The notes beneath the pieces were generated by a model. That model saw only the letters and a list, made by a program, of their open reading frames with translations. It did not search any database and was not told where the DNA came from. The position numbers and the translations under genes are program-made. Below are positions 46,805-55,146 of a DNA stretch of 64,000 bases, one piece after another. Every line of letters begins with the position of its first letter. Position 1 is the first letter of the stretch. The stretch lies in contig CP094685.1 of assembly GCA_022828425.1 (NCBI GenBank), forward strand, positions 434,001 to 498,000, in the 5' to 3' direction. This DNA is from Candidatus Thiothrix sulfatifontis. Lineage in GTDB: Bacteria; Pseudomonadota; Gammaproteobacteria; Thiotrichales; Thiotrichaceae.

Positions 46805-47563
46805 TTACCTTCCAAGCAAAGTAAGGTGGCGCAACGAACGCACTTTGCGGGCTTCGTCTGCGTCGATGGATTTGAGGGAATCTTCCACAAAAGCCAGATG
46901 TTCTTGCGCGGCTTTACGGGCGCGTTCGGGGTCACTGGCAACCACGGCTTCCATTAATTCACGGTGCTGTTCGCTGAGCGGATCAAACACACGCGGGATG
47001 GTGTAGAGCTTATCCAGATTGTGCGAAATGCTGTTTTGCAGCAGTTCAAACAGGTTTTTCATGACGTGCAGCAGCACCAGATTGTGCGAGGCTTCGACAA
47101 TCGCCAGATGAAAATCGGCATCGGCGCGGGCTTCGTCCATCGGGTCAGCACTGCCGTGGCGGGCGATCATGCGCTCGAAACAGTCGCGGATATTGGCTTT
47201 GTCGTCATCAGTGGCACGCAAAGCGGCATACCAGGCGGCATTGCCTTCCAAGGCGTGGCGGATTTCCAGCACGTCGAAACGGTATTCGGGATTGTCGCGG
47301 AACAACTCGACCAAGGGGCTGCTGCACGGCGCGTTGGCTTGCGGGGTATCGTTTTCCACAAACGTGCCGCCGCCGGGTTTGGAAACCAGCAAACCCCGGC
47401 TAATCAGGGTTTGGATGGATTCGCGCAAGGAAGGGCGCGATACGCCGAATTGTTCCGCCAAGGCGCGTTCGGCAGGCAAACGTTCGCCCAGCGTGAAATG
47501 CCCGCTGGTGATCATTTGTTCCAGTTGTTGAGTGAGTTGTTCGGCGATACGTAATTTCTTCAT
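46805..47563 (-). CDS. lldR: GntR-family (FadR/LldR subfamily) lactate regulator
   Basis: 252 residues. The N-terminal winged helix-turn-helix is LPAERALAEQFGVSRPSLRESIQTLISRG (about 28-56). The C-terminal all-helical FCD ligand domain is about 90-230, with metal-ligand residues (DADFHLAIVEASHN, His in HRELMEAV). By position and family it is the LldR-like repressor that responds to lactate. I chose ATG 47563 since an operator (47577-47589) then lies just upstream of the start; an in-frame ATG at 47602 would put the operator inside the gene. It heads the lutABC operon and faces the permease gene divergently. Confidence 0.88.
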   Translation of the reverse strand: MKKLRIAEQLTQQLEQMITSGHFTLGERLPAERALAEQFGVSRPSLRESIQTLISRGLLVSKPGGGTFVENDTPQANAPCSSPLVELFRDNPEYRFDVLEIRHALEGNAAWYAALRATDDDKANIRDCFERMIARHGSADPMDEARADADFHLAIVEASHNLVLLHVMKNLFELLQNSISHNLDKLYTIPRVFDPLSEQHRELMEAVVASDPERARKAAQEHLAFVEDSLKSIDADEARKVRSLRHLTLLGR

Positions 47564-47576
47564 GGCTTCCGCTTTT

Positions 47577-47589
47577 TTGGTCTTACCAA
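47577..47589. promoter_or_regulatory. LldR/PdhR-type operator, copy 1
   Basis: TTGGTCTTACCAA: perfect TTGGT/ACCAA arms with three-base spacer, 14 bases before the regulator ATG. It matches the FadR-subfamily consensus TTGGTnnnACCAA known for PdhR and LldR, so it is likely the autoregulatory site. Confidence 0.85.
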
Positions 47590-47675
47590 TTTTCGCTATC
47601 ATAAAAGCCTGAAAGTTTTATTGCAAGTGGATTAGATTGTGTATTGACAAGGACTTACGAAAAGCCCCAGAATTC

Positions 47676-47688
47676 ATGGTCTTACCAT
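47676..47688. promoter_or_regulatory. LldR/PdhR-type operator, copy 2
   Basis: ATGGTCTTACCAT: same core with outer base changed from TTGGT to ATGGT, still fully symmetric. It is in the middle of the divergent region. Confidence 0.8.
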
Positions 47689-47705
47689 TTAGCCATTATA
47701 GCACA

Positions 47706-47720
47706 ATTGGTAAGACCAAT
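47706..47720. promoter_or_regulatory. LldR/PdhR-type operator, copy 3
   Basis: ATTGGTAAGACCAAT, identical to the published PdhR-type consensus, 25 bases before the permease ATG. Copies 2 and 3 are about 31 bases apart (three helical turns) and copies 1 and 2 about 99 apart, so looping or cooperative binding is plausible. A TTGACA-like -35 (47644-47649) lies upstream without a well-spaced -10 I can identify. Confidence 0.88.
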
Positions 47721-47744
47721 AATATTCAGGAGGAGGAGTTCTCA

Positions 47745-49439
47745 ATGAGTCAAACGCTACTTTCGTTACTGGCATTTTTGCCCTTGGTGCTGGCAGCCGT
47801 GCTGCTGGTGGGATTTAACTGGCCTGCACGGCGAGCGATGCCCGTGGTTTTCGTGGTGACGGTGGCGATTGCGCTTACCGCGTGGGAAATGACGGCTAAT
47901 CGGGTGCTGGCTTCTACCCTGCAAGGGTTGATTCTCACAGGGGCGATTCTGTGGATTATTTTCGGAGCCATTTTGCTGCTGAATACGCTGAAGCATTCGG
48001 GGGCGATTACCGCGATTCGGGCGGGCTTCTCGAATGTCAGCACCGATCGACGCATTCAGGTCATTATCGTGGCGTGGTTGTTTGGCTGCTTTATTGAGGG
48101 TGCATCCGGTTTTGGTACACCCGCAGCGGTGGTTGCGCCGTTGATGGTGGCTTTGGGTTTTCCGGCAATGGCAGCGGTCATGGTCGGGATGATGGTGCAA
48201 TCCACGCCGGTATCATTCGGTGCGGTGGGTACGCCGATTATCGTTGGGGTTTCTGGCGGTTTGGATAAGGCTGGCATCAGCGAAAAATTACTCAGCGAAG
48301 GCTCAAGCTGGGATGTGTTGTACGCACTGATTACCTCGGAAGTGGCGATTACGCACGCGATTATTGGCGTGTTAATGCCGCTGTTCATGTGCGTGATGTT
48401 GACCCGCTTCTTTGGGCGTAACAAGTCGTGGATGGAAGGGTTGGCAGTTGCACCATTTGCGATTTTTGCCGGTTTGGCATTTGTAATTCCTTACGCATTG
48501 GCTGGCGTGTTTTTAGGGCCGGAATTCCCTTCTATCATTGGTGCATTGGTGGGTTTGTCATTGGTTGTACCAGCGGCGCGTGCCGGTTTCTTGGTGCCGA
48601 AAAAATCGTGGGATTTTGCGCCACCGAGCGAATGGGCAGCGGAATGGATGGGCAGCATCGAAATCAAGCTGGATAGCCTGACCGCAAAAGCACCCGTGTC
48701 GATTGGCATGGCGTGGTTGCCGTATGTATTGCTGGCAGTGTTGCTGGTGCTGTCACGGGCGAATGCCGAGGTAAAAGCCTTCCTGAACAATACGTTGGTA
48801 TTGCCATGGGTGGATATTCTCGGTGAAAAAGGCATTTCCGGCAAAATCGAGTTCCTGTACTTGCCGGGTGGCATTATGGTGTTGGTGGTGCTGGCGACAT
48901 TCTTCCTGCATCGCATGAAATTTTCTGAGTTGAAAGCGGCAGTGGGCGAGTCTTCGCGTACTTTGCTGGGTGCTGGCTTTGTATTGATTTTCACCATTCC
49001 AATGGTACGGATTTTGATTAACTCTGGGGTGAATCTGGCGGACTTGCCGTCCATGCCACGCGCAATGGCGCAATTGGTTGCCAGCAGTGTGGGCGATGTT
49101 TACCCGTTCTTTGCTCCGGCAGTTGGGGCGTTGGGCGCGTTTATTGCTGGCTCGAATACCGTTTCCAACCTGATGTTGGCGCAATTCCAGTTTGATACGG
49201 CTGGCTTGATTGGGGTATCGGGTGCAATGTTGGTGGCGGTGCAAGCGGTGGGCGCGGCGGCGGGCAATATGATTGCGATTCACAACGTGGTGGCAGCATC
49301 GGCAACAGTGGGCTTGCTGGGGCGTGAAGGGCAAACCATTCGCTTGACGATTATTCCGACGCTGTATTATTTGGTGATGGCGGGCATTATTACCATGGTT
49401 GCCATTCATGTGTTAGGCGTGACTGACCCGTCATTGTGA
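47745..49439 (+). CDS. lctP: L-lactate permease, LctP family
   Basis: 564 residues, twelve or more transmembrane helices, PF02652. Conserved blocks include [18 protein letters not shown] (about 115-132), [16 protein letters not shown] and the C-terminal [19 protein letters not shown]. It brings L- or D-lactate (or glycolate) in with protons. AGGAGGAG just upstream of ATG 47745 is a very strong ribosome-binding site and lies after operator copy 3, so I prefer it to an in-frame ATG at 47637. It is co-transcribed with the dehydrogenase gene ten bases downstream. Confidence 0.93.
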   Translation: MSQTLLSLLAFLPLVLAAVLLVGFNWPARRAMPVVFVVTVAIALTAWEMTANRVLASTLQGLILTGAILWIIFGAILLLNTLKHSGAITAIRAGFSNVSTDRRIQVIIVAWLFGCFIEGASGFGTPAAVVAPLMVALGFPAMAAVMVGMMVQSTPVSFGAVGTPIIVGVSGGLDKAGISEKLLSEGSSWDVLYALITSEVAITHAIIGVLMPLFMCVMLTRFFGRNKSWMEGLAVAPFAIFAGLAFVIPYALAGVFLGPEFPSIIGALVGLSLVVPAARAGFLVPKKSWDFAPPSEWAAEWMGSIEIKLDSLTAKAPVSIGMAWLPYVLLAVLLVLSRANAEVKAFLNNTLVLPWVDILGEKGISGKIEFLYLPGGIMVLVVLATFFLHRMKFSELKAAVGESSRTLLGAGFVLIFTIPMVRILINSGVNLADLPSMPRAMAQLVASSVGDVYPFFAPAVGALGAFIAGSNTVSNLMLAQFQFDTAGLIGVSGAMLVAVQAVGAAAGNMIAIHNVVAASATVGLLGREGQTIRLTIIPTLYYLVMAGIITMVAIHVLGVTDPSL

Positions 49440-49449
49440 GGTAAGTGCC

Positions 49450-51156
49450 ATGAACCATCCCCTGATCACCACCCTGCAAGGCATTGTGGGCGCGGATAAA
49501 CTGACGACCGGGCAACGCCGTACTGAGTATTACCGCACGGGTTTCCGTTCGGGCAGCGGCACGGCATTGGCGGTAGTGTTTCCGCAAACCCTCATGCAAC
49601 TGTGGCGCGTGCTGCAAGCCTGTGTGGATGCGAACACCATTATCATTATGCAGGCGGCGAAAACCGGCTTGACGGAAGGCTCGACCCCCAGCGGGGACGA
49701 TTACGACCGTGAGGTGGTGGTGATCAATACCTTGGCGATGGACGATTTGGTGCTGTTGAACGGTGGTGAACAGGTGTTGAGTTTTCCCGGCGCAACGTTG
49801 CACAAGCTGGAAAAGTTGCTCAAGCCATTGAAACGTGCACCGCATTCGGTGATCGGCTCGTCCTGTTTGGGCGCGTCGATTGTCGGCGGCGTGGCGAATA
49901 ATTCGGGCGGAGCTTTGATCAAACGTGGCCCTGCTTACACCGAAATGGCGTTGTTTGCGCAGGTGAATGAACAGGGCAAGCTCGAAATGGTTAATCATTT
50001 GGGCATTGCCTTGGGCGATTCGCCGGAGGAGATGATTACACGGCTGGAGTCTGGCGATTTTGCAAAAGACGGGGTGGATGACGGCGGTAAACTGGCATCG
50101 GCTCGCGACTACCTGGCAAGATTGCGTGATGTGGATGCGGCAACACCTGCGCGTTTCAATGCTGATGAAAGCCGTTTGTTTGAAGCCAGTGGGTGCGCGG
50201 GGAAATTGGCGGTGTTTGCGGTGCGGCTGGATACGTTTCCGGTGGCACAGCAGGAACAAACCTTTTACATCGGCACGAATGACCCGCAGGTGTTGACGCG
50301 CTTGCGGCGGCACATCCTCAGCCAGTTTGAAAATGTGCCGGAAGTGGGCGAATACATGCACCGCGATATTTTCAATATTGCGGAAAAGTACGGCAAAGAT
50401 ACCTTCCTGACGATTGAGAAGTTGGGAACGGATGTGATGCCGAAGTTGTTTGCGATTAAGGGGCGTACCGATGCGACGTTGAACAAGTTGCCGGTGTTGC
50501 CAAAATATTTGAGTGATCGGGTAATGCAGGGAGCAAGCCGTTTGTTTCCGCAGCATTTGCCGGGTCGTTTGTTGGAATTCCGTGACCGTTATGAACATCA
50601 CTTGATTTTGAAAATGAGCGAGGGCGGGATTGCCGAGGCGCAGGCGTTTTTGCCGGAATTCTTTGCGGATACGGATAACGAAGGCGCGTATTTTGAGTGT
50701 ACGCCGCAGGAGGCAAGTAAGGCTTTCTTGCAGCGGTTTGCAGCGGCGGGCGCGGCGATTCGTTACCAGACGTTGTTCAGTGATCAGGTCGGCGAGGAAA
50801 TGTTGGCGTTGGATATTGCATTGCGGCGCAATGATGCGGATTGGGTGGAAGTGTTGCCGGAGCATATTCGCAGCCAGATTGAACAGTCGTTGTATTACGG
50901 GCATTTCATGTGCCATGTTTTCCATCAGGATTATATTCTGAGAAAGGGTGCGGATGCCCATGCGGTGAAAAAGGCGATGTTGGCATTGCTGGATGCGCGG
51001 GGGGCGAAGTATCCGGCGGAGCATAATGTGGGGCATTTGTATGCGGCGGAAAGTGGCTTGCGGGAGTTCTACAAAAAGCTTGATCCGACCAATACGTTTA
51101 ATCCGGGGATTGGGAAGATGGAGAAGTATAAGAGGAATTGTAGTTGTTGTGGGTGA
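49450..51156 (+). CDS. dld: Quinone-dependent D-lactate dehydrogenase
   Basis: 568 residues (571 in E. coli). The FAD-binding PCMH domain in the N-terminal third has TGLTEGSTPSG and HSVIGSSCLGASIVGGVANNSGG. A central linker and a C-terminal membrane-associating Lact-deh-memb domain (about 270-568) follow, including HNVGHLYAAESGLREFYKKLDPTNTFNPGIGKM. It oxidises D-lactate to pyruvate and passes electrons to the quinone pool at the inner membrane. It lies ten bases after the permease gene. With LutABC on the other strand, both lactate isomers are covered under one regulator. An antisense frame of similar length is a codon-bias shadow. Confidence 0.94.
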   Translation: MNHPLITTLQGIVGADKLTTGQRRTEYYRTGFRSGSGTALAVVFPQTLMQLWRVLQACVDANTIIIMQAAKTGLTEGSTPSGDDYDREVVVINTLAMDDLVLLNGGEQVLSFPGATLHKLEKLLKPLKRAPHSVIGSSCLGASIVGGVANNSGGALIKRGPAYTEMALFAQVNEQGKLEMVNHLGIALGDSPEEMITRLESGDFAKDGVDDGGKLASARDYLARLRDVDAATPARFNADESRLFEASGCAGKLAVFAVRLDTFPVAQQEQTFYIGTNDPQVLTRLRRHILSQFENVPEVGEYMHRDIFNIAEKYGKDTFLTIEKLGTDVMPKLFAIKGRTDATLNKLPVLPKYLSDRVMQGASRLFPQHLPGRLLEFRDRYEHHLILKMSEGGIAEAQAFLPEFFADTDNEGAYFECTPQEASKAFLQRFAAAGAAIRYQTLFSDQVGEEMLALDIALRRNDADWVEVLPEHIRSQIEQSLYYGHFMCHVFHQDYILRKGADAHAVKKAMLALLDARGAKYPAEHNVGHLYAAESGLREFYKKLDPTNTFNPGIGKMEKYKRNCSCCG

Positions 51157-51452
51157 GGGCACAAAGCGTATATATAAACCGTATATGTAGTTATGTGAGA
51201 GAGATGAGACGAATGTCTCACCTCCCCACTCGATTATTATTGAAAAATAAATTCAATGATCTCATCGATCGCTTTTTTGTTTGCAGCTAATTCTGCTCCA
51301 TCTGTAATAGAAATTGCTGAATTCTTGAAGTTATTAATAGACATTATCTATAAAAAAAATAAAATATATAGATAATAATTATAAATGGCAAAATGCACAT
51401 CCAGAGCGTAAATTCCTAACAGTAATAACAGCCTAGAGTAGGGACTAACGGC

Positions 51453-51998
51453 ATGGCGGAGTACAGCTTTAACGCATTGAAATCCAATGAAAAGGCATTT
51501 GTTGCCATGACCAGTCTCAACGTCAAGGAGTTTTTGGGTTTGCTCGAACTGTTCAGCGCAGCTTACCAAACTGACCTACACGCACGGGGCAAACGTGTTG
51601 ATGAGACGCGGGGTCGTTCTGATGGGAAACTGGCATTAATAGAAGACAAACTGTTTTTCATTCTGTTTTACCTGAAGACCTATCCTTTACAAGAAGTGCT
51701 GGCGCATTCATTTGATCTTCCCCAAAGTGTGGCAAACCACTGGATACACCGCTTATGCCCGGTATTACAAAGTGCATTGGATAAGATGGGACATAAGCCC
51801 ATTCGACTATGCTCAGAATTAATGGGACGGCTAGCAGAAGAAGGGCAACAGGAATTGGTTATTGACGGAACAGAGCGGAGAATCCAGCGCCCCGTGGATA
51901 ATGATGTCCAGCGTGAATACTATAGTGGTAAAAAAAATCCCATACGGTTAAAAACAATGTCATCGTTGGCTGTGCTGACAGACATATCAAATACTTAG
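51453..51998 (+). CDS. IS transposase, first frame
   Basis: 181 residues: the N-terminal helix-turn-helix of DDE transposases (HTH_Tnp_4-like, FDLPQSVANHWIHRLCPVLQSALDKMG), followed by the start of the DDE_Tnp_4 core with VIDGTERRIQRPVD (first catalytic Asp). The frame ends soon after an A8 run (51930-51937). A -1 shift there continues into the second frame, giving KKKSHTVKNNVIVG, so the full enzyme of about 303 residues may be made by programmed frameshifting, or the gene has lost one A. Confidence 0.75.
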   Translation: MAEYSFNALKSNEKAFVAMTSLNVKEFLGLLELFSAAYQTDLHARGKRVDETRGRSDGKLALIEDKLFFILFYLKTYPLQEVLAHSFDLPQSVANHWIHRLCPVLQSALDKMGHKPIRLCSELMGRLAEEGQQELVIDGTERRIQRPVDNDVQREYYSGKKNPIRLKTMSSLAVLTDISNT

Positions 51999-52363
51999 GG
52001 AATACCCACTCAGGCAAGAAGCATGACAAGAAAATTGCCGATGAGGAGCAGACCCGATTACCGGAGGGTTCTGTGATTTTACGTGATTTAGGCTTCAAGG
52101 GGGCTGACATGGGAAAAGGTGTCACCGTCATTGAGCCAAAAAAGAAGCCACGGAATAAATGCCTGACCCCGCAAGAAAAAGAAGAAAACCGTCAAATTTC
52201 TGCCCGCAGGGTAGTCGTTGAACATATCATCAGTGGTATTAAACGCTGCCGATGCCTGAAAGATGTGTACCGTAATTTAAAAGATGACTTTGATGACCAG
52301 ATTATGGAAATTGCTTGCGGACTACACAACCTGAGAAACTCCATGAGAAATCCCATCTATTGA
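51938..52363 (+). CDS. IS transposase, second frame (C-terminal part)
   Basis: Continues the DDE domain in the -1 frame: SHTVKNNVIVGCADRHIKYL, then GSVILRDLGFKGADM (second acidic residue) and ARRVVVEHIISGIKRCRCLKDVYRN with the third catalytic Glu (VEHIIS). The first in-frame ATG is at 52103 or so, but translation probably enters by frameshift from the upstream frame at the A8 tract. It ends just before the right inverted repeat. Confidence 0.7.
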   Translation, partial: SHTVKNNVIVGCADRHIKYLGNTHSGKKHDKKIADEEQTRLPEGSVILRDLGFKGADMGKGVTVIEPKKKPRNKCLTPQEKEENRQISARRVVVEHIISGIKRCRCLKDVYRNLKDDFDDQIMEIACGLHNLRNSMRNPIY

Positions 52364-52531
52364 AAGTTTTAAAAACTTTTAGATAAAAATTATTTATAGA
52401 TAATGTCTAATATCGATGCCTGCAAATGGAATATCAATATACCTGCATGGGCTATTCCATTTGTTTATATCCATTGTGTAATGGACACGGCTTTTATTGC
52501 CAAAGCCACTTTTTATGGCAAATCCACAAAT

Positions 52532-53808
52532 AGAGGGAACCTCTAAAAACCCCCTGAACCCCGTACAAATGTGAGAAAATATCCATTTGAGCCAATGACC
52601 CCGTTACTAGCCATGCCCAAGAAAAGTGCCATCAAAACCAGCCTGTTTGCCGCCGAAGAACGGGAACAGAAACTCGACCGCAAGGGCGACCTGCTGTCTA
52701 CCCTAAATCAGCACGTCAACTTTGTCGCCTTGGCAGCAGAAATCGACCACATCGCCCCACGTCCAGGTGACAAGCGAGGAGGTCGCCCGCCATACCCCAC
52801 GGAACTGATGGTACGGATCCTGGTATTGCAACACCTTTACAACCTGTCGGACGAGGCATTGGAATACCAATTACTTGACCGACTGTCGTTCCAACGCTTC
52901 TGTGGTCTGCGGCATTCCAGCACGATCCCGGATGCCAACACCTTGTGGGTATTCCGTGAGCGGGTCAGTGCGGCAGGTGGTGCGGATGCGCTGTTTGATG
53001 CCGTCCAACGGCAATTACAACAACACGGTTTTATTGCCCGTGGTGGTCAAATCGTCGATGCCACGCTGGTGGAAGCCCCTAAACAACATTTCCACAAAGA
53101 AGAAAAAGCGCTGTTGGAACAAGCGGCAACCCCCGCTGGCTGGACACCTGCCCAACGTCGCCAAAAGGATACGGAAGCAAGCTGGACGAAAAAACACGGC
53201 AAAAGCTACCACGGCTACAAACTCAGTATCAGTGCCGACCGGAAATACAAACTCATCCGCAAACGCCACATCAGCACTGCCAAAGAACATGACACCAACC
53301 ATTTTGAAGCGGTGCTTGACCGAGCCAACACCAGCCGTGACGTATGGGCGGACAAAGGTTACGAAGACCAATCCCGTGAACAACGCCTCAACCAAAGTAG
53401 CTGGCGGTTACACATCCAGCACAAAGCCAAGAAAGGCAAGCCGCAATCCGACTGCCAGAAGCGCCGCAACACCCGCATCGCCAGACCCCGCGCACGGGTT
53501 GAGCATGTGTTTGGGTCAATCTGTGCAATGGGTGGTAAAGCCATCCGCACCATTGGGTTGGCGCGGGCAGTATTCGGCCTCAGTATCAAGGCTGCCGTAT
53601 ACAACCTGCGGCGGCTCTGTTCGCTCAAAGAGGGCGGAGTTGTACCCATTTGACGGGAAAATCCCCGAAAAAGCCGCAAAAATGCGGAAAAACAACCTAA
53701 TTGTGGCTTGGTGTGTTAAAAATTGAGGTGGACTGGTGTTTTTTTAACAAAATGCCGACAGGCCAACGCTAACTGCTGCAATACGCCGAGTTTTTAGAGG
53801 TTCCCTCT
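52532..53808 (+). mobile_element. IS5-type insertion sequence (second of two)
   Basis: Perfect 19-base terminal inverted repeats AGAGGGAACCTCTAAAAAC at 52532-52550 and its complement at 53790-53808. About 1277 bases with one intact transposase. No target duplication: the left flank reads CAAAT and the right flank TGTC. The left side belongs to the AT-rich resident fragment, the right side to a truncated traG gene. Lack of duplication indicates a deletion or recombination between IS copies, or an assembly join. Confidence 0.87.
52571..53653 (+). CDS. IS5-family DDE transposase
   Basis: About 346-360 residues. A DUF772-like N-terminal domain (RGGRPPYPTELMVRILVLQHLYNL) is followed by a DDE core with GGQIVDATLVEAPKQ (first Asp), DVWADKGYEDQSREQ (second Asp) and the C-terminal RARVEHVFGSICAMGGK (catalytic Glu). 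The frame is intact, so the element may be active. The start is uncertain: GTG 52571 or ATG 52595 or 52613. No resolvase or passenger gene is present. Confidence 0.88.
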   Translation: MRKYPFEPMTPLLAMPKKSAIKTSLFAAEEREQKLDRKGDLLSTLNQHVNFVALAAEIDHIAPRPGDKRGGRPPYPTELMVRILVLQHLYNLSDEALEYQLLDRLSFQRFCGLRHSSTIPDANTLWVFRERVSAAGGADALFDAVQRQLQQHGFIARGGQIVDATLVEAPKQHFHKEEKALLEQAATPAGWTPAQRRQKDTEASWTKKHGKSYHGYKLSISADRKYKLIRKRHISTAKEHDTNHFEAVLDRANTSRDVWADKGYEDQSREQRLNQSSWRLHIQHKAKKGKPQSDCQKRRNTRIARPRARVEHVFGSICAMGGKAIRTIGLARAVFGLSIKAAVYNLRRLCSLKEGGVVPI

Positions 53809-54607
53809 TGTCTTCGCCCGCATAGAGTACATGCAGGATCGCTCCGACCAGCAGTGCGTGCGAAGTCTTCTCCCAGTGGTTGCGCCGCTCCAGCGCACCT
53901 TCGGGATCGACCAGAATGTCGGCGATGTTCTGTACATCGCGCACTTCATGCGCGCCGCGTCGGACTTCCAGCAGTGGGTTGTACGCAGCTGATTTGGGAT
54001 CGGTCGGGTTGAACAGCAGGCAGTGCGAGAAGCGCGAGCGCCAGCCAGCGGTGATGTTCCAGTTTTCGCCCTTGATGTCGTGGATGACTGCGGATGCAGG
54101 CCATGACAACAGCGTCAGCACCACCAGACCCACGCCTTTGCCCGAGCGTGTGGGCGCGAAGGTCAGGACGTGTTCCGGCCCTTCATGGCGCAGGTACTGA
54201 TCGTCATGCAGGCCGAGGAAGACACCAGCTGGATTGGTCAATCCTGCTTTGCGGATTTCCTTTGCATCGGCCCAGCGTGCGGAGCCGTAGGTGGTAACCA
54301 GCTTGGACTGCCGCGAGCGCCATATCGACATGCCAATGGCGACCATCACGGCGACCATGCCGCTGGCGCCAGCGATGGTGCCACCCGTGTTGAAGATGTG
54401 CGGCGCGTAAGCGTCGAAGAAGAACCACCACTCGAACAGACGCCAAGGGTGATAGACCGGTGTGCCGAAGAAGTCGAACCAGGGAATGCCAAGGCGTAGC
54501 TGGTAGCCCAGGGCAGCGGCAGTCCATTGTGTGGCACCCCACACGCCGGCTATGACGATGCAAAACACCGTCAGCACCTGACCGAACAGCACACTGGTCC
54601 CTTGCAT
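53809..54607 (-). pseudogene. traG: Conjugative coupling protein TraG (VirD4 type), 3' truncated by the IS
   Basis: About 266 native N-terminal residues of a protein usually over 600 long. Two N-terminal membrane segments (about 8-30 and 78-97) are followed by GSARWADAKEIRKAGL, the Walker A motif TFAPTRSGKGVG (about 149-160) and SAVIHDIKGENWNITAG. The reading frame runs into the IS right end after GEDK, then 20 foreign codons. The C-terminal Walker B half is missing, so DNA pumping by this copy is impossible. The sequence and neighbours (LysR, small lipoprotein) resemble Tn4371-family integrative conjugative elements. GGAGG lies five bases before the ATG. Confidence 0.85.
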
Positions 54608-54758
54608 CCTGACCTCCGAATTTCTCCTGCACATCGCGTGCACAAAGACGTGCCACAGACGTGAGATTCGGTGTTAGGTCAGTGCCGGTCAAAGACCGTT
54701 ATTGGCACAATCTACGGAGAAAAAGCAAGACTTCCAGTAGCAGCGAAGACGAGAAAAA

Positions 54759-54785
54759 CGCCGCAAGCGGCTGCGCGTTGCGGCG
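54759..54785 (-). terminator. Intrinsic terminator between entry-exclusion gene and traG
   Basis: On the minus strand, the stem CGCCGCAA/TTGCGGCG (8 base pairs) is followed by TTTTTCTCG, about 107 bases after the small lipoprotein gene. It ends the lysR-lipoprotein transcript, so traG must be transcribed from a promoter in 54608-54750. Confidence 0.78.
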
Positions 54786-54892
54786 TGTATGGAGATTTGT
54801 TGAAAGATTTTTTGCCGACGTGAAGAATCGATACACACGGAGCCATACGACAGGCATTGACCGGCGGCAGGGGCGCTATCTGTGCTAGGCGA

Positions 54893-55135
54893 TCAGTTCT
54901 TCGGTGTCGGCTCGGGCGTGTACGGCGTGCCGTTGCCCATGAAGCGCTTGCGTGCGGCTTCGGCCACTGCGTTGCACAACGCATCGCCCAGCTTCGCACG
55001 GTCGGCCTTGCACTGCTTGCGCAGTTCCTTCAACCGCTCGGGATTGGCTGCCAGCGATTCGACCGTCTCTGTAGGAGCGGACTGGCCACAGGCGGTCAGC
55101 AAGACCAAGAGCATCAGGGTAGTAGTCATCTTCAT
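54893..55135 (-). CDS. EexN/TrbK-like entry-exclusion lipoprotein
   Basis: 80 residues. Lipoprotein signal peptide MKMTTTLMLLVLLTACG (lipobox LTAC), then a short helical body with NPERLKELRKQCKADRAKLG and ALCNAVAEAARKRF, typical of the small entry-exclusion lipoproteins of conjugative elements. These sit in the periplasm and block entry of a second identical element. The ATG at 55135 is supported by GAGAGG seven bases upstream. It overlaps nothing, but the lysR stop is 12 bases before it, so lysR and this gene form an operon. Confidence 0.75.
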   Translation of the reverse strand: MKMTTTLMLLVLLTACGQSAPTETVESLAANPERLKELRKQCKADRAKLGDALCNAVAEAARKRFMGNGTPYTPEPTPKN

Positions 55136-55146
55136 GGCATGTCCTC

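Larger units (their letters stand above)
51340..52407 (+). mobile_element. IS5-type insertion sequence (first of two)
   Basis: Terminal inverted repeats GACATTATCTATAAA at 51340-51354 and its exact complement at 52393-52407 (matching extends one base further on each side). The flanking direct repeat TAATA is at 51335-51339 and 52408-52412. The interior codes for a transposase in two overlapping frames. The element is about 1068 bases and split an AT-rich resident gene. The clean ends and intact duplication point to a recent or still recognisable insertion. Confidence 0.85.
51237..52531 (-). pseudogene. Minus-strand gene fragment disrupted by one IS and truncated by another
   Basis: Two pieces flank the first IS: 52408-52531 and 51237-51339. 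Removing the IS and one copy of the five-base duplication TAATA joins them into one open frame of about 74 codons ending FQ-stop at 51237, with VHYTMDINKWNSPCRYIDIPF in the upstream piece and SITDGAELAANKKAIDEIIEF in the downstream piece. The 5' part is missing: it stops at the left end of the second IS (52532). The protein family was not recognised. Confidence 0.65.

Noticed and set aside
49390..51162. 590-codon open frame on the minus strand opposite dld
   Set aside because: Fully antisense to a clear D-lactate dehydrogenase; composition (His/Arg/Gln-rich) is typical of codon-bias shadow frames and no domain is visible.
54661..54888. 75-codon plus-strand frame between traG and the small lipoprotein gene
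   Set aside because: Runs through the minus-strand terminator hairpin, has no ribosome-binding site or recognisable domain.
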